A stretch of 64,000 nucleotides of DNA from Alviniconcha marisindica (lineage: Eukaryota; Mollusca; Gastropoda; Provannidae). The stretch covers positions 50,001-114,000 of the forward strand of contig JABMCL010001457.1 of assembly GCA_018857735.1 (NCBI GenBank), in the 5' to 3' direction. Shown one piece after another: positions 35,601-44,800 of this stretch (the stretch's first letter is position 1; every line of letters begins with the position of its first letter). The position numbers and the translations under genes are program-made. The notes under the pieces are model-generated. The model saw nothing but the letters and a program-made list of their open reading frames with translations. It was not told the DNA's origin and did not search any database.

Positions 35601-38600
35601 AAACAATGGCGTAACACGGACTTCTGCCCAGCCAGTAGAACCATTAAGGAATGGAACCAGCTCTCACCAGAGACAACAGCAGCCAACAATCTTGACACCT
35701 TTGCATCAAGGGCCTGCTGAAGAAATACCAGTTCTTTTTTGTCGAGTGACCACGGTCATCAGTTTGGTTATTTTGACAGAAGAGGAAGAAATCAAGGCCA
35801 CATTTACTTTTTACTTCCACAAAAATAAATTAAAAACTTTCCAGATTTTTACCTTTTTTCTCTTCTTCTGTTTTTCTTTCTTCTTAACAGATAAAGCAGC
35901 TCAATCTGTCAAGCAGCTGTCATTGTTCCTGCAGGGTCACTATCTAAGGGTCATAATGACTTTCTAAATTTTTGCAAGGTCATTCTGTGTTTTTTTAAGA
36001 GACATTCTGAAACTCACATGGCAGTTTCCTTTTAGTCACTCAACAAAGAAGTACAATCACAAAACTATGCAATGTCTGTTAACTATAAATCTTGTTTTAC
36101 TGTTTGTTTAAGAAAAGGGAAAACAATTCTGAGTCCTAGTGACTGTTTTACAGCAACATGTTTAAAACAGCATCAATGATTTTGTTTAAGTGATGGCAAT
36201 GATGCATCAAAATGTGTCTGTCACTGTGATGCACTGAGCAAATTTCTGTGCATTATAAAGTACCCCTCTCCCTCAGCACCCCCCACTCCTCCCCCCAACA
36301 AAAAATCACTAGTGAAGATGTCAGCATCATATTCAGAAAAACACCCCCCAAAGACAGACATAAAATGTGCTTTTGTACATCTTTAACACACACATGTGCA
36401 TAAATGGAAAACACTGGTTGTTGTCAGTCGTCATGACATGTATGCAAGCACTACTGTAACTGTTAACAAGCACAGACATGAGTACTTACGGTAGCTGGTT
36501 CTCTCAATGATCTTGCCTCTCGGGGTGAAGTCACTTGTGGCCCAACCAAAACGCCCCTTCACATGGTAAACCTGTACAGTGCAGAGACAGTGGCTGTAAA
36601 GATGCCAGCAGCCCCTTCACATGGTAAACTGTACAGTGCAGAGACAGTGACTGTAAAGATGTTGGCAGTCCCTTCACAACCATATGATGAACTTGAACAG
36701 TCAACAGAAACACTAAATTCCTGAAATCTGACGTGACATGTGTTGCTTGTCTCTTCCTAAAAGGCCCAAGGCTCTGTATCAAAGGAACACAAGCTGGTGT
36801 AACAAACAGACTTGCTGCCCATGCTCTTTCAGGCACGTCCATCTGGACAGGGCCAGAAGCTCCAGGATTAGCGAAGTGATCAATGTTGATGGGAGAAGTT
36901 CCAGGCTTAGAGAAGTGATAAATGTTGATGGGTTGGAACTACATACCCGCAAAAATCTGGACAGGGCTAGAAGTTCCAGGCTTAGAGAAATGATCAATGT
37001 TGATGGGTTGGAACTACATACCCGCAAAAATTTGAACAGGGCTAGAAGTTCCAGGCTTAGAGAAGTGATAAATGTTGATGGGTTGGAACTACATACCCGC
37101 AAAAATCTGGACAGGGCTAGAAGTTCCAGGCTTAGAGAAATGATCAATGTTGATGGGTTGGAACTACATACCCGCAAAAATTTGAACAGGGCTAGAAGTT
37201 CCAGGCTTAGAGAAGTGATCAATGTTGATGGGCTGGAACTACATACCCGCAAAAATCTGGACAGGGCCAGAAGCTCCAGGCTTGCAATGCCTCGTCCCAC
37301 GCCGACCACTGAAAGCAATCATAGCAAACCACTTCACCACAACCTGTACACTTTACAAGATCAAGGGACAAGGCAGTCTCCTCAGCTCAGAATGAGTTAA
37401 AGTAATTATTACTATAGCTACAAAAGTACAACACAAACATACACACACACATGTGCATGCATGCAAACAAAATGTACACTCACATACACACTAACACTCC
37501 AATTGTAAATACTGGCATTGCCAATAAGCATGTAAACACACACACACACAGGTAACTCCACATTTAAACACTGTATTGCCAATATTATGTATGCAATAGT
37601 ACTAGTCTACTACCTTTGTCATTGTAACAGATTTTGGGATAGCCTGACCCCTTACAACATCACAAAAACAGAAAGCAAGAGAGAGAAAACTCATACTTAA
37701 CACAAAACCTTTATTTCATTTTACAAGGACTGGAGAGGGGGAGAGAGGGCAGGGGGTAAAAGAAAGAGAAAGGGAAGACAGAAGAAGGGAGACAGAGAGA
37801 GAGTGAGACAGACGGTGAGACAGAGAAGACTAGAGCTAAAGAACATACACACAACTCCAGAAGAATAATGACGCAGGCCATGAATATGCTTGAGCCTGAT
37901 ATCTGATGGTATATAACGTGGACCCAGCACTGAAACCAACCAAACATTTTCATCATTAATTTAAATATTTCAAGACGATAAACACAGTTGACCTATCCTG
38001 TCTAATGATGGGTTCTACAATTACTGTCAGTATGTTTTTGTAAATTAGTAATACAAACAAGGTATTCTCAAACTAACAGTAGTAGCTGCTCATTGGTGAA
38101 ATCTCAACATTCAGACCTTAATTTTTGGTGAAATCTCAACATTCAGACGTTACTTTTCAAAGGAGATAGTGTTACTTACTGATGAATTTGGTCATTGTGG
38201 GTGACGCCCCCCCCCCCCCCCCCCCCCCAGCTTCTCTTCTATCCCTGTATGGATGGTAGGCCCAGTGTTTAGTCCTTTGCCAGTTTGGGTCATGAGAAAT
38301 TGAGGTCACATATATAAGCTACACGAGTATGTCAAAGATTCAGTGGCATTGTAAACTGTGGAGCTACCACTCTCTTCTGGGTTTTTTGTGTTTGTACCTT
38401 TCATTCCTCTCCCACCTCCAATATTCTTTAGCATTAGATTTGCCCCCTTGGGAATACCCATGACCACAATTTGCAAATTCTACTGCAGTTCTAGACCTTT
38501 GGCGTTAACTAACCCCCCACAAGAAAACCCATCAAACACTTGAGTTCTGGAATGAGAATGGCTATACTAATAGTAATACTACACAAAATTCCAAGAAAAT

Positions 38601-40195
38601 GCTACTGTGTGGTTAGCCCTGACAAGATTCACTTCACAGTCATGCTCCTCCTAACACCCCCCCCCCCCCCCCCCAAGTTCCTGCAAGAAATGAAAATAAC
38701 ATTAACAATGTAGCCAGGTTGTAAGAAGAGCACAATGGCGCACCCAGCCTGTGTTCCAACAAGTCTTCAACTGGGACAGGGGATGAGGAATCAATCACCA
38801 AGGGGGCCCGGAGGTCTGCATTCGGGTCCACTTTCTTCATCTCTGATTCTACCTTGTAGCAAGGGAGAGCGTTCAAGTCTGAAAGAGAAAAAAACAAGTT
38901 CAAATCTTTGACCATCGGTCTGAATATAATTTTTTTAATTTATAAATATTTTTTATAATACATGTTTTTTTCCATCATACAGACATAGTTTTGGAAAATG
39001 TTGGGATTGATATAGTGTGAACAAGTGGTTAGAGAGCTGGACTCGTGATCAAAAGGTTGTGGGTTCGAATCCCTGCAGGAGTGGCAGGAGAATTTTCTTC
39101 TCCAGGGTCAACTTTCTGCGCTGACTCTTGTTTCGGTATCTGTTCCACCCCCGTGTTACCGCAGTAGCACGTAAAAGACCCCAGTCATTCTGCCAAAAGT
39201 GTGGGTGGCAGGTTACAGCTAAATACTCATGCACCTTGCATATGTGGATTTGCATGAAGTGACATGGTGCATGGTTGTATCGTGTACACAGAACATGCTG
39301 AGATGGCAGCAGTTTCATGTGGCACCAGCCATGCCAGCGCTGTAAGTAAACCACTTTGGTGAATAGTCAAAAATGTGCTATAAAAAGCTATTGACTCATG
39401 TAGAATCACATGCAAGCGCAGTGAGTCTGCTTGAGAGTGGAGAATAGTGCTATATATGTATATAAATTATGCATATATTAGTCATATATATATATTTATA
39501 ATATATATATAAAAGCGATCAACAACAGCAACAACAACAATGAAATGATCTAGTCTGAAACAGAATTTCCTGAATTAGTGAATAAAACTGAAAATCCCTT
39601 GTTCTTTGTTACTGAAAGTGAAACTCTACCTTGTCTTAGAAGTCTGACTTAGTAACTGAATGCTGGTCTGTAGCAAACAGTGAAATACCCCCCACTTACC
39701 CCTTCATAAAATGGAGACAGAAAAACAAACAGTGCAAGTAAACATGCAAACCAAATGATTTCAGAAAATGAGTATCATTGACAAAATCATCATGTTACAT
39801 ACATGTATACATACTGTACAATTTGTACATAAACAATAACATTCAAATAATATATAAAAAAATTTTTTTTAAACATTTGAAGATAAAAAATGAAAGTTTA
39901 ATCTCAGGTTGTTCTCTTACTCTTAGTCTTACACTAGTTAAACTTACAGTCTAAGTTTCCAGCAATCTGTAGGTTTTGAAGAAGGTGATCAAAGGGGTCA
40001 AAACTCAAATATGATCTATAGTATAATCTGATTATTTCTGAAAGTGTCTATCTTATCTAATCTAGACACACCTCTGGCAAGGTTAAACTGGATTCGCTCC
40101 AGCATTTTCATGACTGACACCTCGGATGGCTTGTAGACACAGAGAAGTCCATTCAGCTGACGATATGCGGCTGGTGCCCAGTTGAAACGTGGCAT
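32664..40195 (-). CDS. TRUB2: mitochondrial mRNA pseudouridine synthase TRUB2 homologue
   Basis: Minus-strand exons, 5' to 3': 40195-40072, 38878-38744, 36571-36490, 35443-35371, 34101-33962, 32947-32664. The N-terminus NGLLCVYKPSEVSV matches the TruB motif near the start of TRUB2 (family: LFAVYKPPG). Later parts match too: VYHVKGRFGWATSDF, YELAAQGLVRP and the C-terminal LIHDIGLQLKSTAVCTGIRR, then ALLRQQWNL. Vertebrate TRUB2 modifies mitochondrial mRNA in RNA granules and is about 330 residues. About 279 residues are visible here. The exon carrying the rest of the catalytic loop (family HRLD then SGVLVLG) was not found. Exon 2 ends phase 1 (HRL plus G) while the exon at 36571 starts phase 0, so at least one exon of roughly 25-35 codons is missing. 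ATG at 40195 chosen because CAG before 40218 looks like an acceptor. Confidence 0.85.
34747..34776. repeat. perfect 11-bp inverted repeat with AT loop
   Basis: GGCATGGACCT (34747-34757), an 8-nt loop ATATATAC, then AGGTCCATGCC (34766-34776). It lies in a TRUB2 intron. Could be a hairpin or cruciform, or the centre of a small foldback element. No flanking target duplication was recognised. Confidence 0.8.
35586..35720 (+). pseudogene. fossil C-terminus of a non-LTR retrotransposon reverse transcriptase ORF
   Basis: The plus-strand frame ends SRTIKEWNQLSPETTAANNL then DTFASRAC and stop at 35718-35720. A phrase of the type PRTI-x-WN-x-LP, then a hydrophobic helix just before the stop, is the usual carboxy-terminal tail of Jockey/CR1-type LINE polymerases in invertebrates. 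Only about 45 codons remain, antisense inside a TRUB2 intron; the rest of the element is absent (5' truncation is typical). Confidence 0.5.
36571..36715 (-). repeat. tandem copies of the TRUB2 exon 4 acceptor edge
   Basis: On the minus strand the exon starts CTGCACTGTACAG then GTTTACCATGTGAAGGGG. The same block, minus one G, is repeated 57 bp upstream (decoy AG at 36630-36629). A third diverged copy (CATCATATGGTTGTGAAGGG) lies near 36670-36690. Confidence 0.85.
36845..37285. repeat. 75-bp minisatellite with 150-bp higher-order pattern
   Basis: Units starting (G/A)GACAGGGCTAGAAGTTCCA or GAACAGGGCTAG at 36959, 37034, 37109, 37184 and 37259, preceded by a partly deleted unit at 36845. Two subtypes alternate: AAATGATCAATG with AAAATTT, and GAAGTGATAAATG with AAAATCT. 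Because 75 is a multiple of three, both strands stay open (25-residue repeats). It lies in a TRUB2 intron. Confidence 0.95.
38206..38230. repeat. poly-C tract (two similar ones nearby)
   Basis: About 22 C after GGGTGAC, in a TRUB2 intron. Another of about 19 C lies at 38657-38675, just downstream of TRUB2 exon 2. They flank the interval in which the missing TRUB2 exon should lie, and they are places where an assembly could be faulty. Confidence 0.85.
39024..39470 (+). mobile_element. SINE family C, near full length
   Basis: tRNA-like head: TGGTTAGAGAGCTGGACTCG (A-box-like), GTGATCAAAAGGTTGTGG, then B-box GGTTCGAATCC at 39062-39072. The body includes GGGTCAACTTTCTGCGCTGA, CACGTAAAAGACCCCAGTCA and GGTGAATAGTCAAAAATG. 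It ends GAGTCTGCTTGAGAGTGGAG and AATAGTGCTATA with a TA-rich tail. Three other partial copies occur: 40516-40690, 57471-57580 and 62595-62915. Confidence 0.8.
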
Positions 40196-40515
40196 TGTTA
40201 GTCTGTGGTAAGCACCCTGCAAAATGGAAGACAGCCCCCTGTCACTGTCAGCATGTTAATTATATACATTCAAATTACAGGTACCACACCATGATCCACT
40301 CCATCTTATTCTTAATTTATTTCCCCCCTTGAATTCGTGTATAACACACACTACAGCATGTACATGTATGTATACAGCCTTCAATTTCCTTTCCATTCTC
40401 CACTCAGTCAAGTCAATGACTCACTGTCTCTCTTTTGGGAGAACAGACACTGGGTGGAAAGAATGCTCAGTGTCAGACAGCATTAGCAGTATAGCACACA
40501 AACACACAAACACAT

Positions 40516-40690
40516 GCAGGGATAGCTCAGTGGTAGAGACTTAAAGTGGTGGCCTTGTAATCAAAAGGTTGTGAGTTTAATCCCCAGTAGGAGTGGCAGG
40601 AGAATGTTCTTTTCCAGGGTCAACTTTCTGTGCTGACTTCTTATTCCAGTATCTGTTCCACTTCCACCAAGTTACTGCTGGTGTGTACTT
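40516..40690 (+). mobile_element. SINE family C, 5' part
   Basis: Begins AGGGATAGCTCAGTGGTAGA, followed by GTAATCAAAAGGTTGTGAGTT and a degenerate B-box (GTTTAATCC). It continues with GGAGTGGCAGGAGAATG and GGGTCAACTTTCTGTGCTGA as in the copy at 39024, then is truncated. Confidence 0.75.
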
Positions 40691-40858
40691 ATACAAAGTT
40701 TACTATTAATTTACATGTTGGACACCTACATGGAACTAAAACAGTAAAAGTGAAACTAAAAGTAAAACACATGAGTTATAAAATGTGAAAACGTGCTCTT
40801 GTGCATTTAAACGTTTACAAAGGAACTCTTGGAAGTTAAACCAGTCCCCCATCTGGGC

Positions 40859-40920
40859 AGTAAGTAAACATGGTGCTTAACGTCCACAGAAACCATAAGG
40901 CTTATTAGGGACGGGAAGCC
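40859..40920 (-). mobile_element. SINE family A 3' fragment
   Basis: Minus strand: CCTAATAAGCCTTATGGTTT, then CTGTGGACGTTAAGCACCAT and the GTTTACTTACT tail. Only the last 60 bp of the element is present. Confidence 0.75.
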
Positions 40921-41378
40921 CATCTGGGCCATCACATATAATGATATATATCATTATAATGATAATAATTATCAGTGAAACAAATCTCCTACGGTCAGTC
41001 AGTGACGGTTTTTAATATTTTTAGTTTCACGTAACTATTTGAAGTGAAAGCATTATTTAGTTTTAAACGTCGATTTTCTCTTTAAATATTCTGGTTACTC
41101 TTCTCCATGGAAAGGCATCAGCCTACCAGCTAAAATTATTCGATCTATTAATTAATAATTTCCGGATGCAAACTGCGGAATTTCGAACTGTACAAAACTG
41201 GATCTTTAAAATTATCAACTCGGACTGTACTCGCATTCATGAAGATTGAAGGTGACTCGAGTCGTTTCGGCCGGCAGACTGAACTAAACATTATCTGCAC
41301 ACGTGTTCACATCCAATGCAGCACAACAAAACACACTAACGACAAACTCTAAATACGCATTTACCAATGTAAACTTAC

Positions 41379-41834
41379 CGAAAATATTTTTCTGCAGGCA
41401 GTCTTACTTAGCCTCGGGTTTACAGCCTACCTGAAATTCAAAATTCTATTTCTGCACTGCACAGTGCAAATAACCATCATAACTCGAGCTTCTGTACTAT
41501 TTCTTTTACAGCAAAAGGATACGCGCTATTTCGCTTGAGTATTTGGCCGAGTACCAGAATCTATTCGTACTAGCGTGTTTTAGTATAAAATTTTGCGTTC
41601 ATAGACCTGAGAAGAACAACATCACAAAGACAGTGCGAATAGCCACCCTTGCGGCCATTACTATTTGCACCGTCTAGGCCTTTTGCACAGCACAGTGCAG
41701 ATAGCCACTCTACATGCGAAGGGCAAACCACTCTGCGTAACAAAATGGTAGCCTCCGTCTGCTAGACGAGGCTTTGCCTGACTAGTTACTGAGATCTTCA
41801 AACATTGTGCTCTACTAACCTGGCTGTCAGCATC
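41379..41834. promoter_or_regulatory. divergent TRUB2/DARS2 promoter region
   Basis: The minus-strand untranslated first exon of TRUB2 appears to end at 41379 (TATTTTCG then GTAAGTTT donor). The DARS2 ATG lies at 41835, so the two genes start head-to-head within about 450 bp. A 19-bp motif occurs three times in direct orientation: ACAGTGCAAATAACCATCA at 41461, ACAGTGCGAATAGCCACCC at 41630 and ACAGTGCAGATAGCCACTC at 41692. One inverted relative (CTATTTGCACCGT) lies near 41661. AAAATGG and GGCCATT elements near 41744 and 41653 resemble YY1 sites, common in promoters of mitochondrial-protein genes. No TATA box is seen. The start sites are inferred. Confidence 0.55.
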
Positions 41835-44800
41835 ATGTCTGGGTCTCTCAAGTACGTTCAGATCTTGATTTCACGAGCCTTACGCCACTACACACGCACA
41901 CAGGCACACATTACATGGCAGAAACAACCAGCTTGTGCTTCGGACACCAACTACCTTCGATGTTTTGCTAGCGGCTTTGGATTTCGTCAGATTTCCAGTA
42001 AGTGGCATTTTGCTTGTTGTGTGTGAATTCTTCAGTACAGATCCTTGCAATTATGTCAGACAATTTGTTATGCCGCTTGCAAATCTTGCAGAGGTGTGTG
42101 CATGTTATATATTGAAAGGAGGTATGCGCTGCGAATTATGAAAGCCTTTGCCTGCGGTCAGGTTCGCCGATGGAAATTGGAAGAGTCGCCGATGTTTTTA
42201 AACTTGCCAAATCTGTACTTTGTTGTAGAACAAAATAATTTGTTTTATAACTAACATCGTAACAATAATCTGTGAACCCCAAAGGTGCCACAAGCTACAC
42301 GCGGCGCACTCACCTCTGTGGGAGTTTGAGGAGCAGCGATACTGGTCAGGATGTTGTCCTGTGTGGCTGGTTGCAGTTCCTGCGGCAAGACCAGTTCCTG
42401 GTGTTGCGAGACTGGGAGGGTACAGTGCAGCTTGTGCTGACGGGTGAAAAGGTGAGAGACAGGACTCCAGCCTGCAAGTCCTCTTGCTGGTAATGTTCAG
42501 TGTCAGTGTGCCTGTATTTTAACATGCTGGCCTGACTAGATGTTTGGGTGACATTTTGGTCTTCAACAAAGATGTATCAGGTGGGCTGTAACTAAGTATA
42601 GCAGAAAGAGCCAAACTCATGAAAGGTTCAGAATAATGCTATTTATCAGGACAAAACATTGCATTAGAATGCTAGCAGTCATTCTTGTTTCGGATTTGAT
42701 AGCAGAAAGACTTCAAAGAAAAGCAGACCATCAGAAATGCTACATTTCATTGTCGTTTTATTAATAAAGCAGACAGACAGATGGCCAGACAAGCATCAAC
42801 AGAAAAACTGGAAAAACAGCAACAGCAAAGCTAGAAGGAAACATTGTACATGGGTTCATGTATTGCAGAGTTGATTTTGAATCTTGAATGAAACTTATTG
42901 AAAGGGTAAGGACATATAAATTTACATGGAAAGTGCACAGGAAGAATGTATTGTATTATAATCTAGATCCAATTTTGTCCCCATCTGAACATGATTTTTT
43001 TTTTAAATTGTGTGTGTGTGCTTCTTGTTTTCTTCATTTTATGTTATTTCTTGAAAAGATTGCCTTTTAAATTTGTACTGGGACAATAAATATGCTAATT
43101 CTGATTCTGATTTTTCTTTCTACTTTTTTTTTTCTTTCCCCTCAGAAGGAGCAGCTGAGCAGCATGCTGTCTGAGCTGCAAGTGGAATCTCTTCTTGAAG
43201 TTCATGGCACTGTGCGCGCCAGACCAGATGGACAGCAAAACAAGGTATGGTCAATTAAACAACCAGGTCCTTTTTGTTTAAAGGTCAGACACATCAGAAT
43301 TTATGTCACTGTCTTTTGCAAACAGCTGGGAATGTTGCAAACTGTATCATTACATATTAGTCTCCTATTAGTCCTAAAACACTGGGTCCATGATTGGGAG
43401 TACTGTTGCATTAGCAGATTCTGAAAAGTTATATTTGATGACAGGACGGAAACTGCACCATCCAGACTGCTTTCAAATTCTTCATTAATTTTCCACAGAG
43501 CTCTGTTTTTGTTGTTTTTCACTGATATTGAGTACATAAGAAGGGCTTGCCACAATTTTTGTGAAACTGCTGATAGTGTGTGTTGTGAAGTAGAAGTACT
43601 TGAAGCAAAGTTGTTCTTATTCCGTAGTTAGTTTATGCATACCCCCCCCACACCCCACACAGACACACCACACTGCATAAAGTCACCCCATGACACCATG
43701 CATGCATGCACCCCCCCCACCACACATGCATGTGCACGCATGTAAACACATGCATGCACATGCACGTGCACACACACACACACACACACAAACAGGTACA
43801 CATAATCTTTTAATTTCACTTTTCAGAAAATGTCCACTGGTGAGATAGAGGTGGTTGTGTCAGATCTGCGTGTCCTTAACTCATGCCAACCACAACTTCC
43901 CTTTGAGATCAAAGGCTTCCATCAGGTTTGTACAGTGCAAAGCTGACATTTTCCTCTTCTTTTTTTTCCTTTTTTTCCTGGGGGGGAGGGGGGTGGGGGA
44001 TTAGTCTGTTTTTATGTTGTTTTTGGTTAAAATATTGCTTCCCTGTTAAAGATAATGACACACAACTTAAAACGGGCAGCAAACAGAGACTGAGCATATG
44101 AAGACAGCAGCACAGAGCAGAAAATGTGGCAGGTCTATAGTTTTGGGAAAAGAAGTGTCTTGAGGTTTTACTTGAATGTGTCCAGAGACGTCAGAGAGGA
44201 AGGGGAAGGTCACTCCATGTAGAAGGGCCAAAGACAGAAAAGGCGTGGGAACCAACAGTGGAGAATCTTGCAATGGAAATCTGGAGGCTGAGAATATCAG
44301 AAGCAGAGCAGAGGGTATGGGATGGTGTGTAAAGTTGAAGACAGTCATAGAGAATAGTGTGCTGTTACAGGGTTACTGATTGATTTTCTGCTCGCTGCCT
44401 CCAAGGTGAAGGAGTCTCTGAGGATGGAACACCGGTACCTTGACTTGCGGCAAAGTCAGCTGCAGAAGAATCTTCGCACTCGTTCCAAGATGGTGATGAA
44501 AATGCGCGAGTTTTTGATCAACAAGCATGGTGAGACTTTGATTTATTTCTCTCTTCTTTTTTGTTTGTTTTAGTTTTATTCTTTTGTTTGTTTCAGAGTA
44601 CGACAAGAGACACTGACTTCTGTGTTATTATGCTTGAAGGTTTGGGGTGGGGTTTGGAAGGAGTGGTTAAGGGACATGGGATCAAGTGGTTGTGGGTGTG
44701 GGTTTGAACCCTGGTTTGGGTAATAACACTCTCTCTTCCCTACACATTTGGTTGTTTCAGAGTGGAGTGCTACGTCAGTAAGTGCGTAGTCCTTTGGATG

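Noticed and set aside
36845..37285. CRISPR-like regularly spaced repeats
   Set aside because: Units are contiguous with no unique spacers, in a eukaryotic intron.
36738..37400. 220-codon plus-strand frame with a 25-residue repeat (also 179 codons on the other strand)
   Set aside because: Produced by a 75-bp intronic minisatellite; no start context, splice sites or similarity.
40220..40222. Upstream ATG for TRUB2 (frame starting MQGAYH)
   Set aside because: CCATTTTGCAG just downstream of it looks like a splice acceptor, so this ATG would be intronic; ATG at 40195 is preferred.
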